A stretch of 64,000 nt of DNA from Microbacteriaceae bacterium. GTDB taxonomy: Bacteria; Actinomycetota; Actinomycetes; Actinomycetales; Microbacteriaceae. The notes below the pieces were generated by a model, which saw only the letters and a list, made by a program, of their open reading frames with translations, did not search any database and was not told the DNA's origin. Shown one piece after another: positions 35,733 through 45,084 of this stretch. Where the stretch lies: the NCBI GenBank assembly GCA_025352325.1, contig JANXTR010000050.1, positions 1 to 64,000 of the forward strand, written 5' to 3'. The translations under genes were made by a program, and so were the position numbers. Each line of letters starts with the position of its first letter. Within the stretch, counting starts at the first letter, position 1.

Positions 35733-37544
35733 TCAGCGGCGCGTCGACCCGAAGAACGCGCCGATCAGCTTCTTCGCGATGCTCACACCGGCGCCCACGG
35801 CCTCCTTGCGCAGACGTTCGTCTGCGGCGGCTTTCTGACGTGCGGCGCGATCGGCGGCGACCTGCTGCGCCGTGGCGTCACGAGCGGCCTGTGCAGCCGC
35901 CGCCTTCTGCGCGCGGGCGATCTGAGCATCCAACTGGCGTTGCTGAGCCGAGACCCCCGCCTGCCCTGCCGACGGCACCGGCACCCCGGCCGCGGTCGCA
36001 GCGGCCTGCGCGGCGGCCTGGGCCTTCTGCTCCAGGATGTCGCGTGCCGACACCGGATCGACGGGCGTCCCGTACTCGACGAGCAGCGGTGACGCGGCGA
36101 CGGCGACGGCCATCTGGTCCGCGGGAGTCGGCGACATCGAGCTCTGCGGCGCCCGCAGTCGCGTCCAGGCGACCGGCGAGGGCGCGCCCTTCTCGTTCAT
36201 GACGGTGACAATCGCCTCGCCGGTGGCGAGATTCTGCAGCACCTGTGCGAGGTCGTAGCCCGAGGTCGGGTAGGTCGAGACCGTGGCCTTGAGTGCCTTC
36301 GCGTCGTCCGGCGTGTGGGCGCGCAGCTGGTGCTGCACCCGGCTACCGAGCTGGGCGAGCACGTCACCGGGCACATCCTTCGGCGTCTGAGTGACGAAGA
36401 AGATGCCGACTCCCTTGGACCGGATGAGGCGGACCGTCTGCGTGATGACCTGCAGGAAGTCCTTCGAGGCCCCGTTGAACAGCAGATGCGCCTCGTCGAA
36501 AAAGAACACCAGCTTCGGCTTGGGAAGATCGCCGACCTCGGGCATCGCGTCGTAGAGCTCGGTGAGCAGCCACATCAGGAAGGTGGAGAAGAGCTCCGGC
36601 TTGTCTTGCACGCCTGGCACCTCCATGAGGCTGACCAGCCCGCGCACCCCGTCGGGCGCCATCCGCAGGAACTTCTGCACATCGATCGCCGGCTCACCGA
36701 AGAAGACGTCGGCGCCCTGGTCGGAGAAGGTGATGAGTTCGCGCAGGATGACGCCCGCCGTGGCCTTCGACAGACCGCCGAGATCGTCGAGTTCGCCCTT
36801 GCCGGCGTCGCTGACGAGATACATGAGAACCGCGCGCAGGTCGGCGAGATCGATGAGCGGAAGCGGCGGCTGGGCCCGATCCGCGTAGTGGAAGACGAGC
36901 CCGAGGCTGGACTCCTGGGTCGGGTTCAGGCCGAGCACCTTGCTGAGCAGCAAGTAGCCGAATCCCTTCACGCTGGCACGCAGCGGAATGCCGGTGCCGA
37001 CCCCGCCGAGCGAGAAGTATTCGACGGGCGACGCCATCGCCGACCATTTCTGGCCGATGCCGTTGGTGCGGTCGATGAGCTGCGGGCTCTCGGTGCCGGG
37101 GCTCGCGATTCCGCTCAGGTCGCCCTTGATGTCGGCCGCGAACACCGGGACTCCCGCGGCGGCGAGCTGTTCGGCGAGCACCTGCAGCGTCTTCGTCTTG
37201 CCGGTTCCGGTGGCGCCGGCGACGAGTCCGTGGCGGTTGACCATCGCGATCGGGATGCGGATCGGCACGTCCGGCATGGCGACGCCGTTGACCAGCGCGC
37301 CCATCTCGAGCGCGGGCGCATCGAAGGCGTAGCCGGCGCGGATGGCGTCGACCTGGTCCGCGTTGAGTGGCCCCGGCCGCGGAACGCTGGTCGAGGCGGG
37401 CGCGGGCGCGGCCGGCGCCGCTGCGGCAGCGCCCGCAGGAGCCGGCGCCGCACCAACGGCCGCCTGAGCCTCCGCCGCCGCGAGGGCGACCTGCGCGTCT
37501 TCGAGAGCCTTCTTCGCCGCGGCGACCGGGTCGACATCCGTCAT
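35733..37544 (-). CDS. HerA-like (DUF853) P-loop ATPase
   Basis: A 603-residue protein. An N-terminal helix and Ala/Pro linker (1-58) lead to the ATPase core with Walker A GATGTGKTKTL (about 112-122), ADIKGDLSG, Walker B LVFFFDEAHLLF and a sensor-like FVTQTPKDVPG. The family (E. coli YjgR/DUF853) is related to HerA/FtsK translocases but its in vivo role is unclear. A C-terminal Ala/Gln/Arg-rich coiled coil (about 500-580) follows. It is nine bases downstream of the saccharopine-dehydrogenase-like gene and probably cotranscribed. Confidence 0.9.
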   Translation of the reverse strand: MTDVDPVAAAKKALEDAQVALAAAEAQAAVGAAPAPAGAAAAAPAAPAPASTSVPRPGPLNADQVDAIRAGYAFDAPALEMGALVNGVAMPDVPIRIPIAMVNRHGLVAGATGTGKTKTLQVLAEQLAAAGVPVFAADIKGDLSGIASPGTESPQLIDRTNGIGQKWSAMASPVEYFSLGGVGTGIPLRASVKGFGYLLLSKVLGLNPTQESSLGLVFHYADRAQPPLPLIDLADLRAVLMYLVSDAGKGELDDLGGLSKATAGVILRELITFSDQGADVFFGEPAIDVQKFLRMAPDGVRGLVSLMEVPGVQDKPELFSTFLMWLLTELYDAMPEVGDLPKPKLVFFFDEAHLLFNGASKDFLQVITQTVRLIRSKGVGIFFVTQTPKDVPGDVLAQLGSRVQHQLRAHTPDDAKALKATVSTYPTSGYDLAQVLQNLATGEAIVTVMNEKGAPSPVAWTRLRAPQSSMSPTPADQMAVAVAASPLLVEYGTPVDPVSARDILEQKAQAAAQAAATAAGVPVPSAGQAGVSAQQRQLDAQIARAQKAAAAQAARDATAQQVAADRAARQKAAADERLRKEAVGAGVSIAKKLIGAFFGSTRR

Positions 37545-37553
37545 GGCGCCAGC

Positions 37554-38825
37554 CTAGGCGAGACGGTCCTCCATGCCCCAGGCCTGGCCGTAGCCGCCCT
37601 CGGACTCCGGCGTCCTCATCAGCTCGAGGTATGGCACGGCGGGGAATGCCTCCGGGCCGAGCACGCCGGTCCCGGTCCAGGTGCCATTCGCCAGTAGCTC
37701 GAGCGCGATCACAGGGTTCAGGGCCGTCTGCCAGACGACGCACTGGGCCTCGTACTCGGCCATCGTCCACTCGTTGTCGCTCACGTGGTACAGGTACACC
37801 TCGCGCGGCTGCCCGTCGAGTCCCTTCCCCGTGACCCACATGCCGGCGCAGGTCTTGCCGGTCATCTGCGGCCCGATGCGGGCCGGATCGGGCAGAGCGG
37901 CCGCAACCACGTCACGCGGGGCGACCTCGACCGGCCCGTTCGCGCTGCGGACCCGCAGAGGCGCCACGGAATCCATCCCCAGCATGTGCAGCGTCTTCAG
38001 CACGCCGATGAACTCGTCGCCGAGCCCGTACTTGAAGGTGACGCGCTTCGCGTTCAGCCAGCGCGGCATCAGCAGCACCTCCTCGTGCTCCACATTGACG
38101 CACTCGACCGGGCCGATGCCCTCGGGGAACACGAAGATCTCGGGCTCCGAGAACGGCGGCGTGGTGAACCAGCCTTTGTCCTTCTCCCAAATCACCGGCG
38201 GGTTCAGGCACTCCTCGATCGTGGTCCAGATCGAGAATGACGGCGCGAAGATCTCGTTGCCCGCCTCGTCGCGCACGACCAGGTTGGCACCGTCGCGGGT
38301 ACCGAGCTCGTCGACCTCCGAGAACAGCTCGTCGACGGCGTAGCGGGCGAACACGTCGCTCAGCCCGGGTTCGACGCCCATGCCCACGAGGGCGAGTTTT
38401 CCCGCCCTCTCCCAGTCGGGCGCCTGCTCGAACTGGTCGTCACCGAGCTTCACCCCGGTCTCGCTGTACGGGTTCTCGGGATGCGGCTCCGACAGGCTCA
38501 TCGCCATGTCGAGGTAGTTCGCGTCTGCGGCCAGAGCGCCGGTGAAGATCGTCGGGACAAACTTCGGCTCCACCGCGTTCATCACGTGCGTCGCGCCGTG
38601 CTCGCGAGCGACGGCGGCCACGCTGTCGGGGTCGGAGGCATCGATCTTGGATGCCACGAACCGGCCGTTCTGCGCGCCGTGCTTGGCTTCGATCCACGCG
38701 ATGGTCTTCTCCGCCCGCGACAGGTCGTAGTCGCTCACGACCATCAGTTCGAAGAAGTCGCGACGAGCCGCGATCTTGGCGATGGCGTCGCCGACGCCTC
38801 CGGCACCCACGAGGAGGATTCTCAT
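37554..38825 (-). CDS. Saccharopine dehydrogenase family protein
   Basis: A 423-residue NAD(P)-binding oxidoreductase starting MRILLVGAGGVGDAIAKIAA with the GxGxxG Rossmann motif, then the SDYDLSRAEK segment that contacts the adenosine ribose. The C-terminal half matches the saccharopine reductase-like catalytic domain (VGMGVEPGLSDVFARYAVDE). True saccharopine activity is unlikely in actinobacteria with the DAP pathway; a carboxynorspermidine or other amino-acid dehydrogenase role is possible. Confidence 0.88.
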   Translation of the reverse strand: MRILLVGAGGVGDAIAKIAARRDFFELMVVSDYDLSRAEKTIAWIEAKHGAQNGRFVASKIDASDPDSVAAVAREHGATHVMNAVEPKFVPTIFTGALAADANYLDMAMSLSEPHPENPYSETGVKLGDDQFEQAPDWERAGKLALVGMGVEPGLSDVFARYAVDELFSEVDELGTRDGANLVVRDEAGNEIFAPSFSIWTTIEECLNPPVIWEKDKGWFTTPPFSEPEIFVFPEGIGPVECVNVEHEEVLLMPRWLNAKRVTFKYGLGDEFIGVLKTLHMLGMDSVAPLRVRSANGPVEVAPRDVVAAALPDPARIGPQMTGKTCAGMWVTGKGLDGQPREVYLYHVSDNEWTMAEYEAQCVVWQTALNPVIALELLANGTWTGTGVLGPEAFPAVPYLELMRTPESEGGYGQAWGMEDRLA

Positions 38826-38918
38826 GAGGTCGAGGCTATCGGGGCCTGCACTCGCGTGGCGCGCCGGAATCCGTCGTCGCTGGACGGGGAAACCGTCGAA
38901 ACCGGACGTTGAGCCTTC

Positions 38919-39926
38919 TCACCAGGTCACCGTCGGCCACCCGTCCTGGCCCCACACGACGGGGGCGATCGCCAGGGTCGTACGGCCCGTGTGATCGGCG
39001 TCGTAGAAGTGGAATCCGAGCCGATCCCGCGAGTACGACTCACCACCGGGGCCGACCCGACGTCCGCGGGTCGAGAGCAGGATCGTGCCTCCGCCCGTCA
39101 GCATCGCGAGTCTCTGCCTGTCGAGGTACGGCCCGCCGATCGTGTTCGAGCGGCCGACCGCCACCTGGTACGTACTCTGCGCGCCGCGGCAGCAGAATCC
39201 GACCGAGGCGAAGAGGTAGAAGAAGCCGTCGTGCCGCACCAACTGCGCTCCCTCGATCGCGTTCGGCGACACCCGACCGCCCGCGATGGTGAGCGGCGGG
39301 GTGTCGTCGGCACGCATCCCGTTCGGCCACGCGAGCTTGACGAGCTGGATTCCGCTCCAGAACGATCCGAAGGCCATCCAGGGCGCGCCGCTCCCGTCGA
39401 TCACGAGCGCGGGGTCGATCGCGTTGTACGAGTCGAACGTCTGCGAGACCAGCACAGCTCCCCGGTCCACCCAGCGGTATCCGGAGGCCGAGGGGTCGAG
39501 CGTGGTGTTCGTGGCGAGCCCGATCGCCGAGTGGTTGGAGCCGAACGTCGATGCCGCGTAGTAGAGATACCAGGTGCCGGCGTGCTCGATGAGCTCGGGC
39601 GCCCACAGCGCGGGGACACCGGGGATGGTGTCGGCGATCCAGGAGGGCCGGGTCGTCCAGACCGACCCGGCCGGGCTCCAGTGGATGCCGTCCTCCGAGC
39701 GGCGGATCTGCAGCGCGCCGCCGTCGACCGTCGCGTCACCGGTCGAGTACACGAACCACGGGGCGCCGTGCTCTCCCACGACGAGGGCGGGGTCGTGGGC
39801 GGCGAGGTCGCCGCGCAGCGGCGGGGCGACCGGAGCCGAGACCGGGGAACCGCTGCATCCGGTCAGAGCCGCCGCGATCGCGCTCAGAGCCAGCAGCGCC
39901 GCGACGACCTTGCCGGTGCGTGGCAT
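38919..39926 (-). CDS. GH43 family arabinanase-like lipoprotein
   Basis: A 335-residue lipoprotein (signal to the LTGC lipobox, Cys24) with a five-bladed propeller signature of GH43: AHDPALVV near residue 43 carries the catalytic base Asp, IDPALVIDGSG a second conserved Asp, and IEGAQLVRHDGFFYLFAS the catalytic Glu. It resembles endo-1,5-alpha-L-arabinanases, releasing oligomers from arabinan outside the cell. ATG 39926 overlaps the GH51 stop by one base, so the genes are coupled. Confidence 0.9.
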   Translation of the reverse strand: MPRTGKVVAALLALSAIAAALTGCSGSPVSAPVAPPLRGDLAAHDPALVVGEHGAPWFVYSTGDATVDGGALQIRRSEDGIHWSPAGSVWTTRPSWIADTIPGVPALWAPELIEHAGTWYLYYAASTFGSNHSAIGLATNTTLDPSASGYRWVDRGAVLVSQTFDSYNAIDPALVIDGSGAPWMAFGSFWSGIQLVKLAWPNGMRADDTPPLTIAGGRVSPNAIEGAQLVRHDGFFYLFASVGFCCRGAQSTYQVAVGRSNTIGGPYLDRQRLAMLTGGGTILLSTRGRRVGPGGESYSRDRLGFHFYDADHTGRTTLAIAPVVWGQDGWPTVTW

Positions 39927-41437
39927 CAGCCGAGCTCGATCGCCGTCCAGGAGACGGCGGGCAGCGTCACGGTGGCGGTTCCTCCGGCGACCGCGGCGCT
40001 GCCGTTGTCGGCGAGCCCCACGCGCTCGGGATCGGCCAGTGTGTTCCTCGCACCGATGTCGGAGTCCGAGAGCGTCTGCGCCGAGAGCACTGCCACGCCG
40101 CCGAGGGTGCCAATGTCGATCGTCACCGTCACCTCCTCGGTCTGCGAACGGTTCACCAGGAATACCGCGGTGCGTCCCGTCTCGGCGTCGTGGGTGGCGA
40201 CGGCGTCGATCAGCGGAACGGTGCCGTAGACGGCGGTGTCGTAGACGGGCGCGTCCAGCTTGACCTCCAGCGCGGTCCCGCTGGCGAGTCGGGAGGTGAT
40301 CGCGAAGGGGAAGAAGGTGGTCTGCTTCCAGGCCGGTCCCCCCGGCTCGGTCATGATCGGCGCGATCACGTTGACCAATTGCGCGAGCGAGGCGCTCGTG
40401 ACCCGGTCGGCGTGCTTGAGCAGCGAGATCAGGAGGTTGCCGAAAACGACCGCATCAGCGACGGAGTAGACGTCTTCGAGCAGGCGCGGAGCGATCGGCC
40501 AGTTGTCGATCCCGGTGAGCTCCTCTTCGGCGTGGTAGCGGTCCGTGTACCAGACATTCCACTCGTCGAACGAGATGTTGATCTGCTTGTCGCTGCGCTT
40601 CACCGAGCGCACGTGATCGGCGGTCGCGACGACCGTGTCGATGAAGTGATCCATGTCCACCGCCGAGGCGAGGAAGCTGCCGAGGTCGCCGTTCTTCTCC
40701 TGGTAGTAGGCGTGACAGGAGATGTAGTCGACGTCGTCGTAGGCCTCCGTGAGCACGACACGCTCCCACTCGCCGAAGGTCGGCATGTGTGCGCTCGACG
40801 AGCCGCACACGACCAGCTCGACAGAGGGGTCCAGCTGGCGCAGTGCCTTGGCGGTCTGCGAGGCGAGCTTGCCGTAGTCCTCGGCGGAGCGGTGCCCGAG
40901 CTGCCACGGGCCGTCCATCTCGTTGCCCAGGCACCACATCTGCACGCCGAACGGCTCCGAGCGCCCGTTCGCCACGCGCTGCTCCGAGAGAGTCGACCCG
41001 CCCCGGATGTTGCTGTATTCAACTAGATCGAGGGCCTCGAGGGTTCCACGCGTGCCGAGGTTGAGCGCCAGCATCAGCTCGCTGTCGATCTTCTCCAACC
41101 AACCGGCAAACTCGTGGAGCCCGACCTCGTTGGTCTCCGTGGAGTGCCAGGCCAGGTCGAGCCGGCGCGGGCGGTCGTCGCGGGGGCCGACGCTGTCCTC
41201 CCAGCGGAAGCCCGAGACGAAGTTGCCGCCCGGGTACCGCACCGTCGAGACGCCGAGCTCACGTACCAGCTCGATGACGTCCTGGCGGAATCCCTCGGCG
41301 TCGGCCGTCGGGTGGCCCGGCTCGTAGATGCCGTCGTAGACGCAGCGGCCGAGGTGCTCGACGAAGGAGCCGAACAGCCGACGGTTGATGGAGCCGACCT
41401 CGAAATGCGGGTCGACGGTGAGATGTGCGGTGATCAT
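39926..41437 (-). CDS. GH51 alpha-L-arabinofuranosidase
   Basis: A 503-residue cytoplasmic (no signal) TIM-barrel enzyme. The acid/base Glu lies in MWCLGNEMDGPWQ, the nucleophile Glu in ISFDEWNVWY; TVRYPGGNFVSG is the family block near residue 65. The C-terminal beta domain follows. It removes L-arabinofuranose from imported arabino-oligosaccharides, completing the work of the extracellular GH43 and the ABC importer next to it. Confidence 0.96.
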   Translation of the reverse strand: MITAHLTVDPHFEVGSINRRLFGSFVEHLGRCVYDGIYEPGHPTADAEGFRQDVIELVRELGVSTVRYPGGNFVSGFRWEDSVGPRDDRPRRLDLAWHSTETNEVGLHEFAGWLEKIDSELMLALNLGTRGTLEALDLVEYSNIRGGSTLSEQRVANGRSEPFGVQMWCLGNEMDGPWQLGHRSAEDYGKLASQTAKALRQLDPSVELVVCGSSSAHMPTFGEWERVVLTEAYDDVDYISCHAYYQEKNGDLGSFLASAVDMDHFIDTVVATADHVRSVKRSDKQINISFDEWNVWYTDRYHAEEELTGIDNWPIAPRLLEDVYSVADAVVFGNLLISLLKHADRVTSASLAQLVNVIAPIMTEPGGPAWKQTTFFPFAITSRLASGTALEVKLDAPVYDTAVYGTVPLIDAVATHDAETGRTAVFLVNRSQTEEVTVTIDIGTLGGVAVLSAQTLSDSDIGARNTLADPERVGLADNGSAAVAGGTATVTLPAVSWTAIELG

Positions 41438-41483
41438 CGGGGGCCTTCTGAGAGAGAGCGGACGGTGGGGAGGACGATGCGGA

Positions 41484-42377
41484 TCACTTGAGGCTGCCGA
41501 TGGACAAGCCGCCCTGCCAGTACTTCTGCAACGAGAGGAACGCGATGATCAGCGGGATGATCGACACGAGCGACCCGATGACGATCAGGCTCCACAGCGA
41601 GTGGCCTCCGCCGTTGTTGGCCGAGGCGAGGCTCTGCCAGAGCCCGAGGCCCACCGTCACTGGGAAGAGCCCGTTGTCCGAGAGCATGGCCAGCGGCAGG
41701 AAGTAGTTATTCCAGGTGGCGACCATCGAGAGCAGCAGCACGGTGACGACAGCGGGGCGCATCAACGGCAGCGCCACCTGGGCGAAGGTACGGAACTCCC
41801 CCGCCCCGTCGACGCGGGCCGCGTCGAGCAGCTCGTCGGGGACCGCGTCGCCCGCGTAGACCCGCATCAGGTAGACCCCGAACGGATTCAGCAGCGACGG
41901 CAGGATGACGGCCCAGATCGTGTCAGTCAAGTGCAGGTTCGCAAACAGGATGAACGTCGGAATCACGAGGGCGGTCAACGGCACCATCACCGAGCCGAGC
42001 AGGAGCGCGAAGCTCAGGTTGCGCCCCCGGAACCGGAACTTCGCGAAGCCGTAGCCGGCGAGCACCGCGATGGCGGTCGAGCCGACCCCACCGACAATCG
42101 CGTAGAGCGCCGAGTTGCCCAGCCAGTGCAGGTAGATGCCGCCGTTGTAGGTGAACAGGTCCTGCAGGTTGCCGAGGAAGTTGATGTCCTTGGCGAACCA
42201 CATCGCGCCGGTGCCGCCGAAGAGACCCGCGGCGTCCTTGGAACTGTTGATGATCATCCACCAGAGCGGAATCAAGAAGTAGACGACGAGCACCCCGAGG
42301 AACAGGTGGGGGACGATGTTGCGGTTCGTGCGGCGACGACGCATCGGGGTCACCGCAGGGGTGGAGAGGGTGGTCAT
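41484..42377 (-). CDS. Carbohydrate ABC transporter permease (MalG type)
   Basis: A 297-residue inner-membrane permease with about six spans; the start ATG 42377 is within the stop of the upstream permease (ATGA). The cytoplasmic EAA-like loop DELLDAARVDGAGEFRTFAQ contacts the ATPase. No ATP-binding gene is in the cluster, so a shared MsiK-type ATPase elsewhere is expected. It acts with the MalF-type partner and the substrate-binding protein of this operon, probably for arabino-oligosaccharides. Confidence 0.93.
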   Translation of the reverse strand: MTTLSTPAVTPMRRRRTNRNIVPHLFLGVLVVYFLIPLWWMIINSSKDAAGLFGGTGAMWFAKDINFLGNLQDLFTYNGGIYLHWLGNSALYAIVGGVGSTAIAVLAGYGFAKFRFRGRNLSFALLLGSVMVPLTALVIPTFILFANLHLTDTIWAVILPSLLNPFGVYLMRVYAGDAVPDELLDAARVDGAGEFRTFAQVALPLMRPAVVTVLLLSMVATWNNYFLPLAMLSDNGLFPVTVGLGLWQSLASANNGGGHSLWSLIVIGSLVSIIPLIIAFLSLQKYWQGGLSIGSLK

Positions 42378-43327
42378 GAGAGGAAGCTCCCCCGCTTGCG
42401 AGTGGCGAACAAGAAAATGTATACGCAGATGAACACGACGATCCCGAGGGCGAAGGAGATCGCCGAGGCGTAGTTGAACTGGGCGTAGGAGAACGCCGTC
42501 GTGTACGCGTACAGATTCGGCGTGAAGTCGGGCGTGATGCCGCCGTTCGAGATCGGTCGGAGCACCGCCGGTTCGGTGAAGAACTGCAGGGTGCCGATCA
42601 ACGCGAACACCAGGATGAGCAGCAGCGCGTTGGAGACGAGCGGCACCTTGATGCGCAGTGCCACCTGCCACGAACTCGCGCCGTCGATCCGTGCCGCCTC
42701 GTAGATGGAGGGGTCGATCCCCTGCAGCGCCGCGTAGATGATGATCATGTAGTAGCCCGCCCACTGCCACGTGACGACGTTGATCAGTCCGCCGAACACG
42801 TGATCCGCGTCCAGCAGGAACGGCGCTTGCTGGCCGATCAGCCCGAACAGCTGACCGAGAGGCCCGAACGTCGGGCTGTACAGGAAGCCCCACATGATCG
42901 CGCCAATGACGGCCGGGATCGCATACGGCAGGAAGATCACCAGTCGGGAGAAGCGGGCGAATCGGCTGGTCAGCGCGTCGAGCACGAGGGCGACGCCGAG
43001 CGACAGCGCCATCTGAATGGGGATCAGTACGAGCGAGAAAGTCACGACGAACCCGACGCCGCGAAGGAACGACGGGTCGGTGAAGGCCTGGATGTAGTTG
43101 GCGAACCAGGCGAATTCGGTGCCGGTCGCCAGCCCCTTGGTGAAGAGACTGAGGCCCAGCGCGTAGGCAAGCGGCGCGACAAGGAACAGCAGGAACACCA
43201 CCCCGAAAGGCGCGATGAACAGCCAGCCGATGGCGGCACGGCGACGCTGAGCCGCGCGCTGCGTCGAGGACAGCGGCACGCGAGGGGTGCGCCGTCGCGG
43301 GGAGGCGATGGCGGGGGCGCTGGTCAT
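42374..43327 (-). CDS. Sugar ABC transporter permease (MalF type)
   Basis: A 317-residue permease with about six spans (first AAIGWLFIAPFGVVFLLFLV) and the EAA loop PSIYEAARIDGASSWQVALR. It overlaps the MalG-type gene by four bases and is separated from the binding-protein gene by a GC hairpin that may set differential expression. It forms the import channel with its partner. Confidence 0.93.
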   Translation of the reverse strand: MTSAPAIASPRRRTPRVPLSSTQRAAQRRRAAIGWLFIAPFGVVFLLFLVAPLAYALGLSLFTKGLATGTEFAWFANYIQAFTDPSFLRGVGFVVTFSLVLIPIQMALSLGVALVLDALTSRFARFSRLVIFLPYAIPAVIGAIMWGFLYSPTFGPLGQLFGLIGQQAPFLLDADHVFGGLINVVTWQWAGYYMIIIYAALQGIDPSIYEAARIDGASSWQVALRIKVPLVSNALLLILVFALIGTLQFFTEPAVLRPISNGGITPDFTPNLYAYTTAFSYAQFNYASAISFALGIVVFICVYIFLFATRKRGSFLS

Positions 43328-43365
43328 GAGGACGACCCTTCTGGGAGCGGAGGTGGGGGAGATGT

Positions 43366-43396
43366 CCCGGCCCCGGAGCAGTGCCCCGGGGCCGGG
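43366..43396 (-). terminator. Intercistronic GC hairpin after the binding-protein gene
   Basis: CCCGGCCCCGG (43366-43376) and CCGGGGCCGGG (43386-43396) pair perfectly over 11 bp with a 9-nt loop. It lies between the binding-protein stop and the first permease. Such hairpins attenuate readthrough or protect the upstream mRNA, giving excess binding protein. Confidence 0.65.
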
Positions 43397-43417
43397 CGGG
43401 TCAGGATCTTACGTCGA

Positions 43418-44764
43418 TCAGCTGACGGTGAATCCCTGCTTCTTGGCGTAGGTCTCGACGCTCTTCTGCACCGCGGCCGCCGCCTCCGAACCGGTCTCCG
43501 ATCCGGCGTTCACCTTCGCGAGCTCGGCTTGCAGCTGTGCGTAGTAGTACACCTGGAACGGGCTGTACGTGAAGCCCTTGTACGCGTTCTCGGCCGGGAT
43601 GTAGATGTCCTTGTTGACGGTCTGCCCGCCGAAGAACGCCACTTCGGCGTTGACGAAGGCGTCCGACTTCAGCACGCCCTGATTCAGCGGGAAGATGACC
43701 TGATTCTTCCAGCCGTCCTCCAGCGAGGCGTTGTCGGCGTAGAGGCCGGTAGCCACCTCGGTCGACAGCTTCTTGTCGGTGGCCTGGGTGGTGACCGCGA
43801 ACGCCGAGCCACCCCAGTTCACCGAGACCGGGTTCGAGGCATCCCACTGTGGCAGCGGGGCCGAGGCGAACTGCCCCTTGTCCGTACCCTGGCCGACGCC
43901 GGCTCCCGACAGGTACCCGGGCGCCCAGGCCGCGGAGATGTATGTAGCGTATTTGCCCCCGACGACTCCCGAGATGTAGTCGGCGGTGAACTGGTCCTGG
44001 ACACCGACCAGCTTGTCTTTCACGAGGCCGCCCCAGTAGTCGAGCACGTCCTTCGAGGCGGAGTCGTCGAGCGAGACGCCGACGTTCTTCGGCTTGGTCG
44101 GGTCGTAGGTGAACGGCATCGCGCCCTTCTGGATCTGCAGCGCCATCATGACGGCCGGCGTGTTAGCACCGAGGTCGCCGAACAGCGGGCCGCCGGCGTC
44201 TTTCACCTTCTGGGCGTCCTGCTGGTATTCGGCCCAGGTGGTGGGCGGCGTAATCCCGTACTTTGCGAAGATGTCCTTGCGGTAGATCATCGCCATCGGG
44301 CCGCCGTCGATCGGGGCTGCGTAGACAGCGCTCCCCACCGAGACGTCCTTCCAGGCGCCCTCGCTAAAGTTCTTCTTCACCGAGTTGCCGCCGTACTTGC
44401 TGATGTCGACGAGCGCGCCCTGGATCTGGTAGTTGGCCAGGTGGTCGGCCTCCAGCATGACCACGTCGGGTGCACCCTTTCCGGCGGCGACCGCGGTCTG
44501 GAACTTGTTGTACTCGTCCCCGCCCTGGCCGACGTTGGTCCAGCAGACCTGCACGTCTTTGTGACCGTTGTTGAAGTTGTCGACAACCTTCGCCATGTTC
44601 GGGTACCACGCCCAGACGGTGACGACGGGGGCCGACTTGACGACGATCTTGTTGGTGCAGTTCTTCGCGACCGAGGACCCGCCCCCTGAGCCGCCGCCGC
44701 ATGCGGCGAGCGACAGGGCGATCGCGATCGCGGAGACCGCGGCGATGATGGCCTTTTTCTTCAC
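43418..44764 (-). CDS. Extracellular sugar-binding lipoprotein (ABC importer)
   Basis: A 448-residue family 1 solute-binding protein. The signal peptide MKKKAIIAAVSAIAIALSL ends at a lipobox LAAC, followed by a Gly/Ser spacer. The body shows the typical WAWYPNMAKVVDNFNN start and later DGGPMAMIYRKDIFAKYGIT hinge region. Gene context (GH43, GH51, LacI) points to arabinose or arabino-oligosaccharides. It is the first structural gene after the operator region and a leader ORF. Confidence 0.94.
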   Translation of the reverse strand: MKKKAIIAAVSAIAIALSLAACGGGSGGGSSVAKNCTNKIVVKSAPVVTVWAWYPNMAKVVDNFNNGHKDVQVCWTNVGQGGDEYNKFQTAVAAGKGAPDVVMLEADHLANYQIQGALVDISKYGGNSVKKNFSEGAWKDVSVGSAVYAAPIDGGPMAMIYRKDIFAKYGITPPTTWAEYQQDAQKVKDAGGPLFGDLGANTPAVMMALQIQKGAMPFTYDPTKPKNVGVSLDDSASKDVLDYWGGLVKDKLVGVQDQFTADYISGVVGGKYATYISAAWAPGYLSGAGVGQGTDKGQFASAPLPQWDASNPVSVNWGGSAFAVTTQATDKKLSTEVATGLYADNASLEDGWKNQVIFPLNQGVLKSDAFVNAEVAFFGGQTVNKDIYIPAENAYKGFTYSPFQVYYYAQLQAELAKVNAGSETGSEAAAAVQKSVETYAKKQGFTVS

Positions 44765-44866
44765 TGTGATTCTTCCCTTCGAGGTGCATCGGACTTCGTT
44801 GTCGGTACTTCCTCGACCCCTCCTGCCGCGGTGAGCTTCGGCAGGGAGAGGGCGAGTGTTCGTCGC

Positions 44867-44962
44867 CTAGCGCGCGGTGCGCGACTCGGCGTCGAGGGAG
44901 CGACGGGGCCGCGTCGGGCGGTGACACGCAGAACAGGGAGGGTGTTGACGACGCAGCGTCAT
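44867..44962 (-). CDS. Short leader ORF (31 aa) before the arabinose-type operon
   Basis: ATG 44962 follows a near-perfect GAGGAGG ribosome site by six bases and encodes MTLRRQHPPCSACHRPTRPR onward, ending at 44867. It sits in the 245-nt leader between the operator region and the binding-protein gene. Two Cys and many Arg codons and a following inverted repeat (CCTGCC/GGCAGG near 44815-44835) suggest a translation-coupled control element. It may alternatively be an untranslated coincidence. Confidence 0.45.
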   Translation of the reverse strand: MTLRRQHPPCSACHRPTRPRRSLDAESRTAR

Positions 44963-45009
44963 GGCGAATCCTCCTCGATCCGTCGCGTCCCGTGAACCTC
45001 GGAACCCGT

Positions 45010-45039
45010 TTTACATCGTTGTAAAGTAAACGTTGTAAA
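45010..45039 (-). promoter_or_regulatory. Tandem LacI-type operator-like sites and promoter
   Basis: TTTACA-TCGT-TGTAAA (45010-45025) is a 16-bp dyad; the adjacent 45026-45039 on the minus strand reads TTTACAACGTTTAC. Both share the TACAACG core with a site beside the LacI gene start. They probably lie across or within the promoter of the binding-protein operon; TTTACA boxes spaced 18 bp could also serve as -35 and -10. Confidence 0.7.
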
Positions 45040-45084
45040 TGCATCTTGGATTGAACCGGGGCGGGTGTCAAGTCCCCTCGGGAA

